Shown: one piece after another, positions 11,138 to 22,103 of the stretch
Numbering within the stretch: the stretch's first letter is position 1
Layout: every line of letters starts with the position of its first letter
NCBI GenBank assembly: GCA_027186245.1
Contig: CP114497.1
Location: 3,913,501 to 3,977,500, forward strand
Direction: 5' to 3'
Origin: Coriaria nepalensis
Taxonomy: Eukaryota; Streptophyta; Magnoliopsida; Cucurbitales; Coriariaceae
Length of the DNA: 64,000 bases
Position numbers and translations under genes: made by a program
The notes under the pieces: model-generated
Seen by the model: the letters and a program-made list of their open reading frames with translations, nothing else
What the model was told of the DNA's origin: nothing
The model's database searches: none

Positions 11138-11623
11138 TAGGTATGTGCATGGTGCGGTTTCGGCAATGGATCTACAAAATTTCAATTATTCGACCAAATA
11201 AATATGAATGAAAAGAATATATGATAAAATAAAATAAGTAGATAATAAATATAAAAAAGGTTGTATCATTCTCTTCCTTGACATCTTTTAGAGCATCCAC
11301 TGCATCCAGTTCAAAGATCAATATCAATATCAAAATTCAATCATAGAAATAATCAATATATTAATATCATGTAGTTTACTATACGGGTCGAAAGCCTCAT
11401 CAACCAATCGAGTAAACTATAAGTTATGATACTCAACAGCTCGAAAGCCCCATCGGCCTATCAAGTAAACTATAAGTTATGATATTTGATGGGTCGATGG
11501 GATCTTTGACCCGTCGAGTATCATAAATACTAACTTATAAAATGAGTAATGATTCAAAAAAATGAGATTGTTAATGTGAATCGATGTAGTTCGATTGGGT
11601 TCAGAGCCACCTGCTCACCCCTA
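11138..11623. mobile_element. Non-autonomous hAT-like element (MITE), 486 bp, with perfect 8-bp target duplication
   Basis: The 8-mer GTTTTTAT occurs directly before the element (11130-11137) and directly after it (11624-11631), an exact target site duplication of hAT length. The left end begins TAGGTATGTGCATGG and the reverse-complemented right end begins TAGGGGTGAGCAGGT. These are short imperfect terminal inverted repeats of the hAT type. The interior (about 11375-11545) holds two direct copies of AAACTATAAGTTATGATA about 60 bp apart. It also holds an inverted partner around GGGTCGATGGGATCTTTGACCC, so it can fold on itself. No open transposase frame is present. Confidence 0.8.
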
Positions 11624-11631
11624 GTTTTTAT

Positions 11632-12034
11632 ATTTAATAGTATATTTAGCATCTCTAGTTTAATTTGCACTACATTTATTTTAAGTTACTTAGAATTATG
11701 CAACCTTGCAATTATCGCTAATAGGAAGAAGAAGATGGAGGACCATATCATATTACTTGGTTGGCGCTAGGCAAAGAGGAAATTGATTTTGCAATTCTTG
11801 ATATTATATAGGAGTCCTAGGAGAAATTCTTCCATAAGTAATACTTATGAGTATACTAAGGATTGAGCTTCAAGATAATGGAGATGACAAATTGGCCTTC
11901 AAATATGCACATGAAAGATGCACATAACAACTCGATAAGTTTAAATTTGCATGATGTTTGTTTTTTTAGTAGAGTTTACTAAAAAAACTAGTCAATATAG
12001 TGATTATAGTCAAATAATAATAACAAACAAAGAA

Positions 12035-12080
<46 letters not shown>

Positions 12081-13440
12081 GGAAAAAAAGGGGACAAAAG
12101 AATAGGTAATCAACATAGTTAAACTAATAAATCATAGGTAAACTGACATCACATACTTTTAGTTTTAGTTCTACATAACAAAATATAACAAAGCATACAT
12201 GACTTAGTTTTACATCGCGTAATAACATAGTTAAACTAATTTAGTTTTGTATATAATAGTTTTTTTGACCTTTTCACAACATAAAGAACAAACCATTGGA
12301 TCTCAAAAGCATCACACCTGCAAAAGAGCAAGCATCTTCAAGTTGGGAGCCGTTTAATAATCACAAATTGTGCACCTAATTCCAAATGTTAGTAATTAGA
12401 TCACAGAAGCCAAGAGGTACAATATCATTTTATATGACAATTCATATAGTAAATAAAAAACCCAGATCAAAGAGTACTAGATAACCAATAAATTAAGAGC
12501 ATCATCTTTCAAGTAGTGAAATGCTTTAATTTAGTACTAGATAAACATGGGTTCTTGAAAATTTCTTAATTTTCTAGTACGAAAATCTTTCAAAATTTTT
12601 AACCGGTCTTTAAGAAAGAGATCAACAAGAATTATATTGGGTACAAAATCATTCTAAAATTATTCAAATGCATAGGAAGTTAGATATGATTTAGCTATAT
12701 AAGTACTTAGCCCACCCACAATCAAGATTGCTGAGCCACTAAAACTTGAGAATTCATTACTTCAACTATTTATCCTGATGTAACTCAGATTCATATAATT
12801 TTCAACAGAAGCGAAACGATATAAAAATGAGAAGAAAAAGAAGCATGACATTAAAAACATCCAGCAACAAAGATATAATGAAAATGAGGATGAGAGATTG
12901 TGTTAGCTAGTTGAGATGGAGTCTTTTGGCTATAAGTTCGGTCGTGGAAATCGCTTCTTGGAGTCCGTTCGTCAGAATTTCCGGTTAGGAGTCACGACAG
13001 AAATATGCGATAGAAGCCAGAAAGGAAAAAATATATCATCAAATTTAGGAAAGTTTTGATAATAAAATTATAAAATTGATAATTGTAATGATTATTAGAA
13101 TGATTATAATAATGATTATAAAGATATAGTAATGATTATATATGAGAGTAAAATTATAAAATATGACAAAAAATTGAGAATAAAATTATTAAAATTTAAA
13201 TATAATTAAATAATTTTTTAAATTAATCAAATGATTAAATCAATTTCTTTAAAAATTTTATATATCAAATTTTCAGATAATAAAAAATATATATATTAAA
13301 ATACAACATTATCATTATCATCCTCTTCAGTAAAATTTTTTTTCACGTATTCTACCAATTATAATTCCACTCACGGCAACCAATGGAGCCATTAAAGTGG
13401 ATCTTGTTCCTTGACCTAACCAATTGACCAAACCCTTTGT
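11632..13440. other. AT-rich intergenic region, no gene recognised
   Basis: About 1.8 kb without a supported gene. It contains the AT dinucleotide run at 12037-12075. It also holds several acceptor-like or exon-like stretches on the minus strand (for instance around 12310-12370) that do not join into a protein. Bases 12900-13030 are less AT-rich, but no frame there is recognisable. Confidence 0.4.
12037..12075. repeat. (AT)n microsatellite
   Basis: An uninterrupted AT dinucleotide run of about 39 bases in intergenic DNA. Confidence 0.95.
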
Positions 13441-13443
13441 GGT

Positions 13444-13451
13444 TATAAATA
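13444..13451 (+). promoter_or_regulatory. TATA box of the DUF1644 gene
   Basis: TATAAATA, followed within about 30-50 bases by a CT-rich stretch (13480-13540) typical of a plant transcription start and leader. The coding region starts almost 2 kb downstream, which implies a long leader that is probably spliced. Assigned by position only. Confidence 0.5.
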
Positions 13452-13474
13452 GATAGAGATCAACGCCCCCTTCC

Positions 13475-15368
13475 ATACGCTATAAAATTCATCGTTCTCG
13501 TAAACCGTCATCTCTCTCTTCTTCATCTCAGTAATCCACGCGCTCATTTTCTAAGGAAGGAACCGACAAAATCTCTTCTGTAAATCCTTACCTTCAAATT
13601 TTAGTATCATTCTTTCTTTTTTTAATTTCGAATTTGATTATGATGAATTGAAAATTCATATTGATCTGCGTTGATTTGGTTCCTCCTGGTTGAATTCGCT
13701 GCGATTGCTTGTTTCTATGAAATTGATTTGATATCTTTATTGATGCCTGCAAATTGATTTGAATTGTGTCATGGAAGGGAGCGAATCTATTGTTTGGGGG
13801 TTTGCCAATTAAGATTCCAAATATGTATGCTACTTCGATTTCCAATTTAGGGAAAATCTAGTTTGTAGGGCTCCTAAAATTTTAATATGTTTGTTGTAGA
13901 ATATGAATTCTGGAAATCGGCTGGATCGCTTTGTCTCACCGCTGCTTCAATTGTTTTATTTATGTATTGATCTTATTTTTCCTATAGCAGCAAATCGATG
14001 CACGATTATTAAGGCATTCGTACACTATGGAACTGATATAGAGGTGTATTGAATATTATAATGATGAGGATAGAATTTGGCTTTTGTTATTTTCTTATGC
14101 TTAGTCAGCTCTGTAAAGCCTCTTATGAAATTAGAGGCAGATCATCATGCATTGCTTAAATCTTTTCCAGAAACTTATGAGTCCCTCTTTTTCTTCTTCG
14201 AGTAAAAGGGCGGAGGTGTTGATGATGCTAATCCTATCATGACTTGACTTTATTATTCCTGAATTTTCGCTTCATTTTTTTTTAATTGTTTTTGTTAAGT
14301 GACGACTTGTTCTTTTCTATGATGTAGATGCAGGATTAATGGATCGTTGTAGACTTCTTGCATGAGAAAGTATTTGATGATTATAATAAGACTCGAGGAT
14401 TTATAGGTTAATTAGCAGTACAGTACGTTGCATCAGTTTGTAGACCTGTGTTGCTTTATAAAGCCAAAAAAAAAGATTCTGTAGATTTTGATTGGTAGCA
14501 CAAATAGAAGTTGAGAAGGATCTATAAGAAATATTAATAAGAGCTGCTTCTTTTTGGTAAGTATTTAAGCAACTGATTGATTATTTTAACCTTCAATTTA
14601 ATGTCCATCCTTTCTCTCATGGTCTCTTGAAAATCATGTAATGTTCCATCTTCCTCGTTTTCACTTTTCAGCCCATAGAAATTTTAAAATAGTCTATCCC
14701 AGTGGCTTAGATGGTGCCACATCATCACAAATGATGATGTGGCATCATCCAAACCGTTGGGACTATCTACTCCCAGATTACCTAATAATCCCTCTTTCAG
14801 CCAATATATGTTGTAGTAATATATTTACTAATCATACATTGGGATAGGTTTCCTTTAATTTTTACCTTTTTCACATGCATTTCTCAGTTTTAGAGTTTTT
14901 TTGTGTTTTTCGAGATGTAGGTATCATAGTAATTTTAGAGGATCTGTAGAGTCCATTGAATCGTTATGTTGGGTGAATCAGTCACATAATGCATAGAGAG
15001 CAAGACAGTATTTGGTAACTATAGATTGGTTCATTTGGGAAACATTTATATATGCTAGTAGTTTAGGCCAATAAAGTCCATGTAAGGCCACACAATCTTT
15101 TTCAATGTGCATCTCCTTGGCTGGTTCTTTTCATTGTCTATCCATGATGACATTCTATTATTTAAGCCGTGCTTTGGTGATAATTTAAAAGTAAAAAATA
15201 AAATAAAGTCTTTAACTTATACTGTAGTGTTGGCTTCTTTTTATTTTGTCAAAATCTTAGACAGTGATTTTACTTATTCCTTCACTTTGAACTATGCTTG
15301 AAAGTAGTAGTGTAGCATTCTGATCAGTTAAATGTGCTTAGTAGTTTTACCAAGTGCATGCATTCAAG
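13475..15368 (+). other. Probable spliced 5' leader of the DUF1644 gene
   Basis: Between the TATA box and the ATG at 15369 there is no conserved coding frame, but splice-like signals are present. Possible donors are CTGTAAAT near 13578 and a strong GTAAGTAT at 14557. Possible acceptors are GATGTAG near 14328 and ATTCAAG ending at 15368, directly before the ATG. At least one intron in the leader is therefore likely. Short upstream open frames occur (for example from 14641), but most would be removed by splicing. Exact exon borders cannot be fixed from the genome alone. Confidence 0.45.
14690..14769. repeat. Hairpin with 38-bp arms and 4-base loop
   Basis: The left arm is 14690-14727 and the right arm 14732-14769, with loop CAAA. 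The inner 18 bp (left GATGGTGCCACATCATCA) pair at 17 of 18 positions. The outer part pairs less well, giving roughly 29-30 of 38 overall. It lies in the probable second leader intron of the DUF1644 gene. It could be a tiny foldback element or a microRNA-like precursor. Confidence 0.8.
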
Positions 15369-16466
15369 ATGGCTGGTGTGAAAAGAAGTATACATACTGA
15401 TTCTGAAACCCCTGCTGCTCTCAGCAAAGAATTGGATGACGTCTCATGCCCTATCTGCATGGACCATCCACATAATGCTGTTCTCCTACTTTGCAGCTCA
15501 CATGACAAAGGTTGCAGATCTTATGTTTGTGATACAAGTTACAGGCATTCAAATTGCCTTGATCGACTCAAAAAATTAAGGGATGGTACTAGAGATAGTC
15601 CACCACCTTCAAGATCTTTACCCGTAACTCAATATAGTTCTAATAGTAGTTCTAATAGAGACTTGGCTTCAAATACTAACTTGAATGATGGTATTGCAAA
15701 TGAAAATATCAATAACAGGAATGATCCTGTCATATCTATTCCTAATTCAAGCAGGATTTATTTGGAGGCTCAGGAAGAGTTAGATGTCAACAATTTATCA
15801 GAACCCAATAAAAATTTGAAGTGCCCCATGTGCCGAGGAGCTGTTCTTGGCTGGGAAGTTGTGGAAGAGGCAAGAAAATATCTCAACCTAAAGAAGAGAA
15901 GTTGCTCTAGGGAAGCTTGTTCATTTGTGGGTAACTACGAAGAATTACGCCGGCATGCCCGGAGGGTCCACCCAACAACCCGGCCTACTGAGGTGGACCC
16001 GTCTAGAGAACGAGCATGGCAGCGGTTCGAGCGGCAGAGGGAAGTTGGTGATATTCTGAGTGCTATTCGGTCAGCTATACCGGATGCTGTTGTGGTTGGG
16101 GACTATGTTGTTGAAAATGGAGATAGGTTTGGGGGTGAAAGAAGAAATGGGTCAGGTAGTGGTGGTGAAGTTGATAATGGACCTAATGGGCCATTATGGA
16201 CTACTTTCTTTTTGTTTCAGATGATTGGGTCGGTTGGTAGAGGAGCTGGGGAAGCAAGGCCACGATCAAGGACTTGGGTAAGGAGGCAAAGACGAGAAGC
16301 TCCAGAGCGGAGGAGGTATGTGTGGGGCCAGAATCTTCTGGGGCTACAAGATGAAGAAGTTGAGGAAGACTTTTGCTTGTTTGATGAGATGGGTGGAGGA
16401 GATGAATCGACAGTGTCAAGGAGACAAAGGCAACGAAGACGGTTGACAAGGTCGAGGTTTGATTGA
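15369..16466 (+). CDS. DUF1644 zinc-binding protein, single coding exon, 365 aa
   Basis: The ATG at 15369 (MAGVKRSIHTDS) is the first ATG of the frame; the in-frame codon five triplets upstream is GTG. Residues 27-30 are CPIC. They are followed by HPHNAVLLLCSSHDKGC and SYRHSNCLDRLKK, the N-terminal DUF1644 block with its Cys/His pattern. After a Ser/Asn-rich linker of about 80 residues comes CPMCRGAVLGWEVVEEAR (from 152), then CSREACSFVGNYEELRRHAR with a C2H2-like spacing, HPTTRP, and WQRFERQRE. The C-terminus is Gly-rich, then Arg-rich (RRQRQRRRLTR). DUF1644 proteins are a plant-only family. Some rice members are linked to salt and drought tolerance, but the biochemical role is unknown; RING-like E3 activity is possible but unproven. 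It looks intact. Confidence 0.93.
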   Translation: MAGVKRSIHTDSETPAALSKELDDVSCPICMDHPHNAVLLLCSSHDKGCRSYVCDTSYRHSNCLDRLKKLRDGTRDSPPPSRSLPVTQYSSNSSSNRDLASNTNLNDGIANENINNRNDPVISIPNSSRIYLEAQEELDVNNLSEPNKNLKCPMCRGAVLGWEVVEEARKYLNLKKRSCSREACSFVGNYEELRRHARRVHPTTRPTEVDPSRERAWQRFERQREVGDILSAIRSAIPDAVVVGDYVVENGDRFGGERRNGSGSGGEVDNGPNGPLWTTFFLFQMIGSVGRGAGEARPRSRTWVRRQRREAPERRRYVWGQNLLGLQDEEVEEDFCLFDEMGGGDESTVSRRQRQRRRLTRSRFD

Positions 16467-18309
16467 GATAAGTAATGGGAGGGGATGTTGTGTGAAAAAT
16501 AAATTGTATGCTTTTTCAACAAGAGAAAGCTTTGGATATTATCTAAAATTAGGATATCAAAAACCTATCATCAACTGCATTGGTCACTTTGCATAGGGTA
16601 GTGATTTCTCTACATAGATGGTTCCAAGTGGGTGTTGTGTGAGTTTGTAAATTGTTGTGATTGTGTATATTCTGTATAAAGGATTTAGTTGGTAACTCTC
16701 TCGTTGAATTGATATTCTATCTCGTTTATTGAATCAATTGGAATTACCGGGAAGAATGGGTATAGTAAATTTGGGAGAGAAACACCTGTGTGCATGGTAT
16801 ACTTAACCTTTTTCCTACACTCAAATCATAAGGATCTACCATCTTACACAATAGGGGAAATTGGGACCACCCTGTGGTGAGCTCTAACCGCCCTGCTCGA
16901 GAGTCGCCCTGTTGACCAAGGGGTGAGCTCCAACTGCCCTGCATGGCATATGGAGGGACAAGGGAAGTACGACATATCCTCACGGCAAGAGGGTTACTAC
17001 TAATGTCGTTTCACTTCCTTTTGAGTAAGAGTGTTGGGTTTAAAAAAAAAGAAAGATATTACTCCAATAACCCAATTTTGTTAGAACTAGAGCTGGCAAA
17101 ATATGTGGAGCCTGGAATCCATAATATTAATGGACAAAATTTTTTAAATGATATTTTATACTTGAAAATAATAATATATTATCTTATGGATATAAATCGG
17201 TTATATTATAATACAAAAAAATAGTAATAATTAGAATTACTACAAATTCGTAAGTAAATCATCCCCTAAGAATTGACAACTGTGTGTATCTTTACGAGTC
17301 ACAACTTCGCGGAATGTTAGATTTTCTCTCCCCGGAATAAGGTGCTTCAACGATCTGTCGTTTTAAGGATTTCAACATTTCATACTTTCTTCATTCTTTA
17401 CAAGTTTCAGATTTCACTTCATGGGTTGGTATAGTTTATTTTGGGCTTATTTTAAATTGGGTGATGGTAGGGAGACAAAAAAAAAAAAAAAAAAAAAAAA
17501 GAGAGAGCAAATTTAGATAAAAGAGTTGAGTTGGTGATCTTTCGAACTCAATAAAGTGGTTGACTCATTTTAATTTATTGAGTTAAAAATATTGCAAACT
17601 CAGTATTTCGTCTACGTTTGCTTTTTTATTTTTTTTTTATTTTTTTTGGTCTCCTACCAATTTTTATTTAAATTATTAGGCATAAATTGTTAAAATTTTA
17701 TTTTCAAGCTTACCGTTTATTAAAAGTGAACCAAAAGGGAAAATTTGAAATTTACAAGTCATAAGTGCTTAATTTTACACAATTTTCGTATCAATTTTTA
17801 TCATATTTTTATTTCTTTTTTATTTCTTTTTTAATTTGTATAGTTGGAGAACTTAAATACAAAAAAAAAAGTGTGGATATTTGAATTAAAAAAAAAAAAG
17901 GAGCCCAATTTTTTACTTAATTTCGACATGAACTCTATTTAAAAAATATCCCAGACATATGATTTACTATTAATTAATAAAAAACATAAGCGAAGAAAAA
18001 AAAAAGGACCATAAAACTATTAAAACAAATTCCCAAAACAAAATTTAAAAAAGCTCAATTTGAGTAATGGTTAGGGCCGAAGCCGAAGGCTGAAGCTTGT
18101 ATCATCGTCTTCCCCACATGGCAGTATCTTCTTACCTTATGCCATTTTTAATGGTAGCCGACCTGTTTTTTAATTCTCTGAACTAACCACCCCGGTCGTC
18201 TCGGCTTGTGCTAGCTTCTGCACTAGCCGCTCAACCTGTTTTGGGTATGGGACTAACACGGGCATGGGTTGCCCTATGCGTTTTGGGCTCGGTTTGGCAT
18301 GACACGACA
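16467..18309. other. 3' flank of the DUF1644 gene and repeat-rich spacer
   Basis: The first about 250 bases are the likely 3' untranslated region. Around 16780-17030 is a GC-richer patch with two copies of GGTGAGCTC plus a CCCTG-type spacer, of unknown origin. A TAGAGCTGGCAAAAT phrase at about 17090 looks like a hAT end, but I found no partner end. A 24-base poly(A) tract lies at 17477-17500. No protein gene was recognised. Confidence 0.4.
17477..17500. repeat. Poly(A) tract, 24 bases
   Basis: An uninterrupted run of 24 A followed by GAGAGAG. It could be the tail of an old retroposon, but no element body was recognised upstream. Confidence 0.9.
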
Positions 18310-18480
18310 GAGAAAGTATATGCTCGTCAGGGCAATCAGATCTTAACTCGATAAGGCAAATACTTTATGTGATGATATTTTTATGCGGATATTAGCAAAA
18401 TATTATTTATTATCGTTAATGAAAATCAATTATCATTTATCATATTTATTAATTTTATTGGAATTAATATTATATATTCT
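18310..18480. repeat. Dispersed repeat, copy A (second copy at 47930-48100)
   Basis: About 165 bp here and at 47930-48100 align in the same orientation with most positions identical. Shared phrases include AAATACTTTATGTGAT, TTTATGCGGATATTAG and TTATCATATTTATTAA. This copy leads into LTR-like sequence. The other flanks the right side of the Mutator-like locus. It is probably part of one retrotransposon LTR family. Confidence 0.75.
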
Positions 18481-19690
18481 ATAAATGCATATCATAATAA
18501 AGTTCAATATCTTGAGTTATACACTCTAGAGATCATGCTAGTAGAGACTCGAGTCATTAAAAACTCTTCGGATACAAATGGTTTATTGTTATAAGATCTC
18601 GAGAATAGATATCGATTGATCTATATAGATAATAATGTAATTCATCGCCTAATTATTAGGATGGGTGATCTGACAACCAATGATATTAGTAGAATACCAT
18701 GATGATTGCATGGAGAACTTAAATACAATAATGGAGAACTTAAGTTCACCATAATAACGTAGTTCATCACCATGATGTTAGTAGAGACTAATGGTGTTGA
18801 ATGTGATACTAAGATAATAATTCTCAGTGGTAATTCAGACTGACTATTAATGAGAATTATCTATTAACTTATTTTACATGTGATACTCTGACCTGAGACA
18901 CCATGTTTTCCTTGAGTACCATATTTTATACTTTGACATCATTCCAATTAGCCATAGCTATAGGTGGGTATGAAGTATTATGCGAGAATGATTATGAGTG
19001 GTTAAGAGGAGCGTCCGTATTTGGAATAATGTCCTATGGATTATGTACTTTATTGAAGAAAAAATCGTTACAAAATAGTTTGGTTTGAAAGGAGTTTCTA
19101 TAAATTCATTGTCAATATTCGATAAAGGTATAATAGTCCATATGATTTGTCTATTAGGGTTTAACAGTTAAACCATGCCATAGAACGAATAGGGTTATTG
19201 GCAAGATGGAAGAATTGTTATTGTATGTATATGATGATCACAAATAAGTTCTTTCAGAAGATGATACTTCTCATTTCTCGGATAGTTTTGACACTTTATT
19301 AGAAGTCAATCTTGACTTAGAAATTTAAAGTTAATCATGAGATGATTAAGTTAACTGTTAAATTAAAAAATATTTTAATTAAACGAATTTAATTTGGAAT
19401 TAAATAAAGTTATAGAGCTGTTTATGAAATCCTTTTGCCAATGTTATGTAAAACCCAATTGGTCATACATATAAGGGTCAGAGTAACACAGTTAAAGTTT
19501 CATCAAAGAAAAAAGAAAAAAGAAAAAAGAAAAACAAACCAAAATCATTTTAGGTAAAATAGTAATTTGACTTATAGTTAGACTATAAAGGTAAAATGGT
19601 AATATAAATTTGTTAATTTAATGTCATGTAGTTATGCTAGCACAACTAAATATGACATTAAATTAATTTCAAAATTAAGAAGTTACATAG
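18481..19690. mobile_element. LTR-retrotransposon-like noncoding sequence
   Basis: A long noncoding stretch of the style of plant copia LTRs, with no open frame beyond 61 codons. Bases 19530-19690 (TAGTTAGACTATAAAGGTAAAATGGTAATA, then TTAATGTCATGTAGTTATGC, read in short pieces) match 28490-28640 closely, and weaker similarity extends back to about 19310 against 28400. The LTR ends, primer-binding site and target duplication could not be fixed, so only the general class is claimed. Confidence 0.45.
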
Positions 19691-21420
19691 AGCGGCTGAA
19701 GGGCCACTAGAGGTGGTTGCATTGGTCTGTGAACGGTATGTCAGACCATAGTTCACCGACCCTAATTGAACTATGGGTGGTCGACCAATAGTGATTAGAG
19801 GTTCGTTGTGCATCAGCTAGGCGTAGGGTCGAGGCGGCGTGTGAAAGTTTATCCCCATAGTTAGGCCTCCATCTTCCCTAATTAGTTTTCTAGGAGAAAC
19901 AGGTAGTCGGTTGGCTGGGTGTGGTTGCTTAACTGATTAGGGTTGACAAGCGGCCGTTGAAACAACGGTGTTGTGTGGAGGCTAAGCTTGCTGTAGACTG
20001 GCTAACCACTGATCTCCTAGATTTGTGGGATTACCGATATCACAAACTTGAATTGACAGGTCCGACCTGTTGCCGCCGATGACATTCTTGAAGCCAAAAT
20101 AACTCCTTATATTCAACGAGTTTACAACCTAATATGTCTAAGCATTCAGCCAGATAGGCTTAATTTTCTCTGTATTTTTTATTCATCCATTCTTTCAAGA
20201 AGTCGAACAATTAAGAAATGGGAATGGTGCTGACTTAGGCTGCCATTGTAGATACCTTGAGTAGGCTAGAAATGAGAAGGAATTAGCTGAAGCGGCCAAT
20301 CGATTCTCATTTTCTTGGTTCATTTCAACTGGATTATCATGTATCACCAATCCTGGGCTAGGAGGTCGTTGACATGATGATCATGAGCACACACGATTAT
20401 GGGATTGTTAATGGGGTAAGACGTCATTAACATAAGGACTCCGACAAATCACCATCGGCTAAGCCCTTACTTGAACTCAAATTACAAACTTGGCATTTTG
20501 ACATTTGGAAATTGGTCGTTGCAACGGGTCCCACTGGGTATGCCAAGTTGTTGATGTCGAGTTTTGGGTTTAGGCTGAGAAGTCACATGTTATGACCCAA
20601 GTGAGTGTGTCAAATATGCTTAATGAAAATTGTAGTGTGCAATGTGGGCGTACCGCCATAAGTATCTATAATATTTCCAAAATGAACTATTTCTAAGAGA
20701 TAAACAAAAATACTAGAAATGATAAGGATCTAACTAATTAAAAGATAATTGAAGTGGGATAGAACGCTAAAAAGGTCGTACTGTTCTTAGATACAGAATA
20801 TATTGAGCAAAGACCTTAACTACAATAGAAAAATGACAACTACAAGAATGAAATACACTGATCGGCTAACAAACGATCAAAAATTACACAAGCTAAGAGC
20901 TCATGCCGCAAGAAATATAACTGCTAAATGAAAGAATTCACAAATATAGGACTTGAACGAAGAGACTTTGATGAAAATAAGAAATGTTAAGTCGAAAGGT
21001 AATAATTGGTAATGAACCAATTGGATGTTTGTTATTTGTGTTAAATCTTTTGCAAAGAAGCTCTCAAGTCCTATTTATAGGCATTTCCTCCTGATTTGTT
21101 TGCTTGGCTACTAAGTCATTTGAATGACATGTGCCCACTTCCCTTCTTTTGAAGTAAGTCTCCCTACATGTTCAGCAAGTCATGCAGCAAACTGTTTGCA
21201 CATTCCTTCATTCTAGACATGTCCGCCTATTTCTTCTCTCTAGTTTTAAACAAATATAGCCACGATTCAGTGCATATTCATTCCTTGCGTGCTCATTTCT
21301 ATTTGATCGAACAACAACATTCTCTCTTAGTTTTGGTCATTTTGACCTATTATTTTTCCTCACCTTCATGACTAAGCTACCACCCATACGAGCTTCCTTG
21401 AATATTGTGCCCATTCTTCA
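19691..21420. mobile_element. LTR-like sequence with retroelement promoter features
   Basis: A block of normal GC content (19690-20600) passes into a region containing ACGGGTCCCACTGGGTATGC (about 20525-20550), a phrase type common at plant LTR retroelement ends. Further on is CCTATTTATAGGC at about 21063, a TATA-like box of the kind seen in LTRs. No gag or pol frame was recognised. This is an inference from phrase style, and borders are unknown. Confidence 0.35.
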
Positions 21421-21830
21421 CGTTTTGGTCAACCATTGTGATTTTCGGCTAATCGCTTCAATAATACTTGGTTCCCAAGAGTTCGCTTTCAAATATAAAA
21501 TATTTTTCAACATGCCTTAGCCTATATGTGAACTTTTCTTATTTGGATGATGTGGAGTTTAGAACCTAATTTTGATATTATATTAAATTTAATTTTTTAT
21601 CTCAAAATTAATTAACAATAAGATAAGTGTCTCACATTTCTTTATATAATAGATTTCCAAGAATTCTCATTTAAATATGTGATATTTCTCAACAATTCCA
21701 ACCGATTATTAGAGAATTATTAGAAGATGTTATTCTCACTCATTAATTTATCCTCATTGACGCCCATCGATAATAGGCAAACAATCTCCGGTTCATTCAC
21801 TTGCAATCCTAACTGAAATGATTTAACAGA

Positions 21831-21873
21831 AAAATAAAAATAAAAATAAAAATAAAAATAAAAATAAAAATAA
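21831..21873. repeat. (AAAAAT)n hexamer microsatellite
   Basis: About seven units of a hexanucleotide AAAAAT repeat, about 230 bp upstream of the Alba gene ATG, in or near its promoter. Confidence 0.95.
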
Positions 21874-22103
21874 TACAAATCTTTATTTCTGTATTTTGTT
21901 TGGCCAAGTAAAAAGCACGAAAACTTGGAAGGACCAATTGTTCGAATTTCACACACTCATACTCACTCAAAGTTGTAGTTGTCAGTTTCACGCTGTATTT
22001 GCCCGCTAGGGTTTTTGATCTGTTTAAGGGTTTCTCCCTCTCTCCCTCTGCTCAACAGTGAGAGAAAAAGGCAAACGGAAAATCAAATAGAAAAGCGATA
22101 ACC

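Noticed and set aside
15354..15368. Five extra N-terminal codons on the DUF1644 protein
   Set aside because: The codon at 15354 is GTG, not ATG. The first in-frame ATG is 15369, and the preceding bases look like a splice acceptor.
17085..17105. TAGAGCTGGCAAAAT as a hAT element end
   Set aside because: No matching inverted end or 8-bp duplication was found within a few kilobases.
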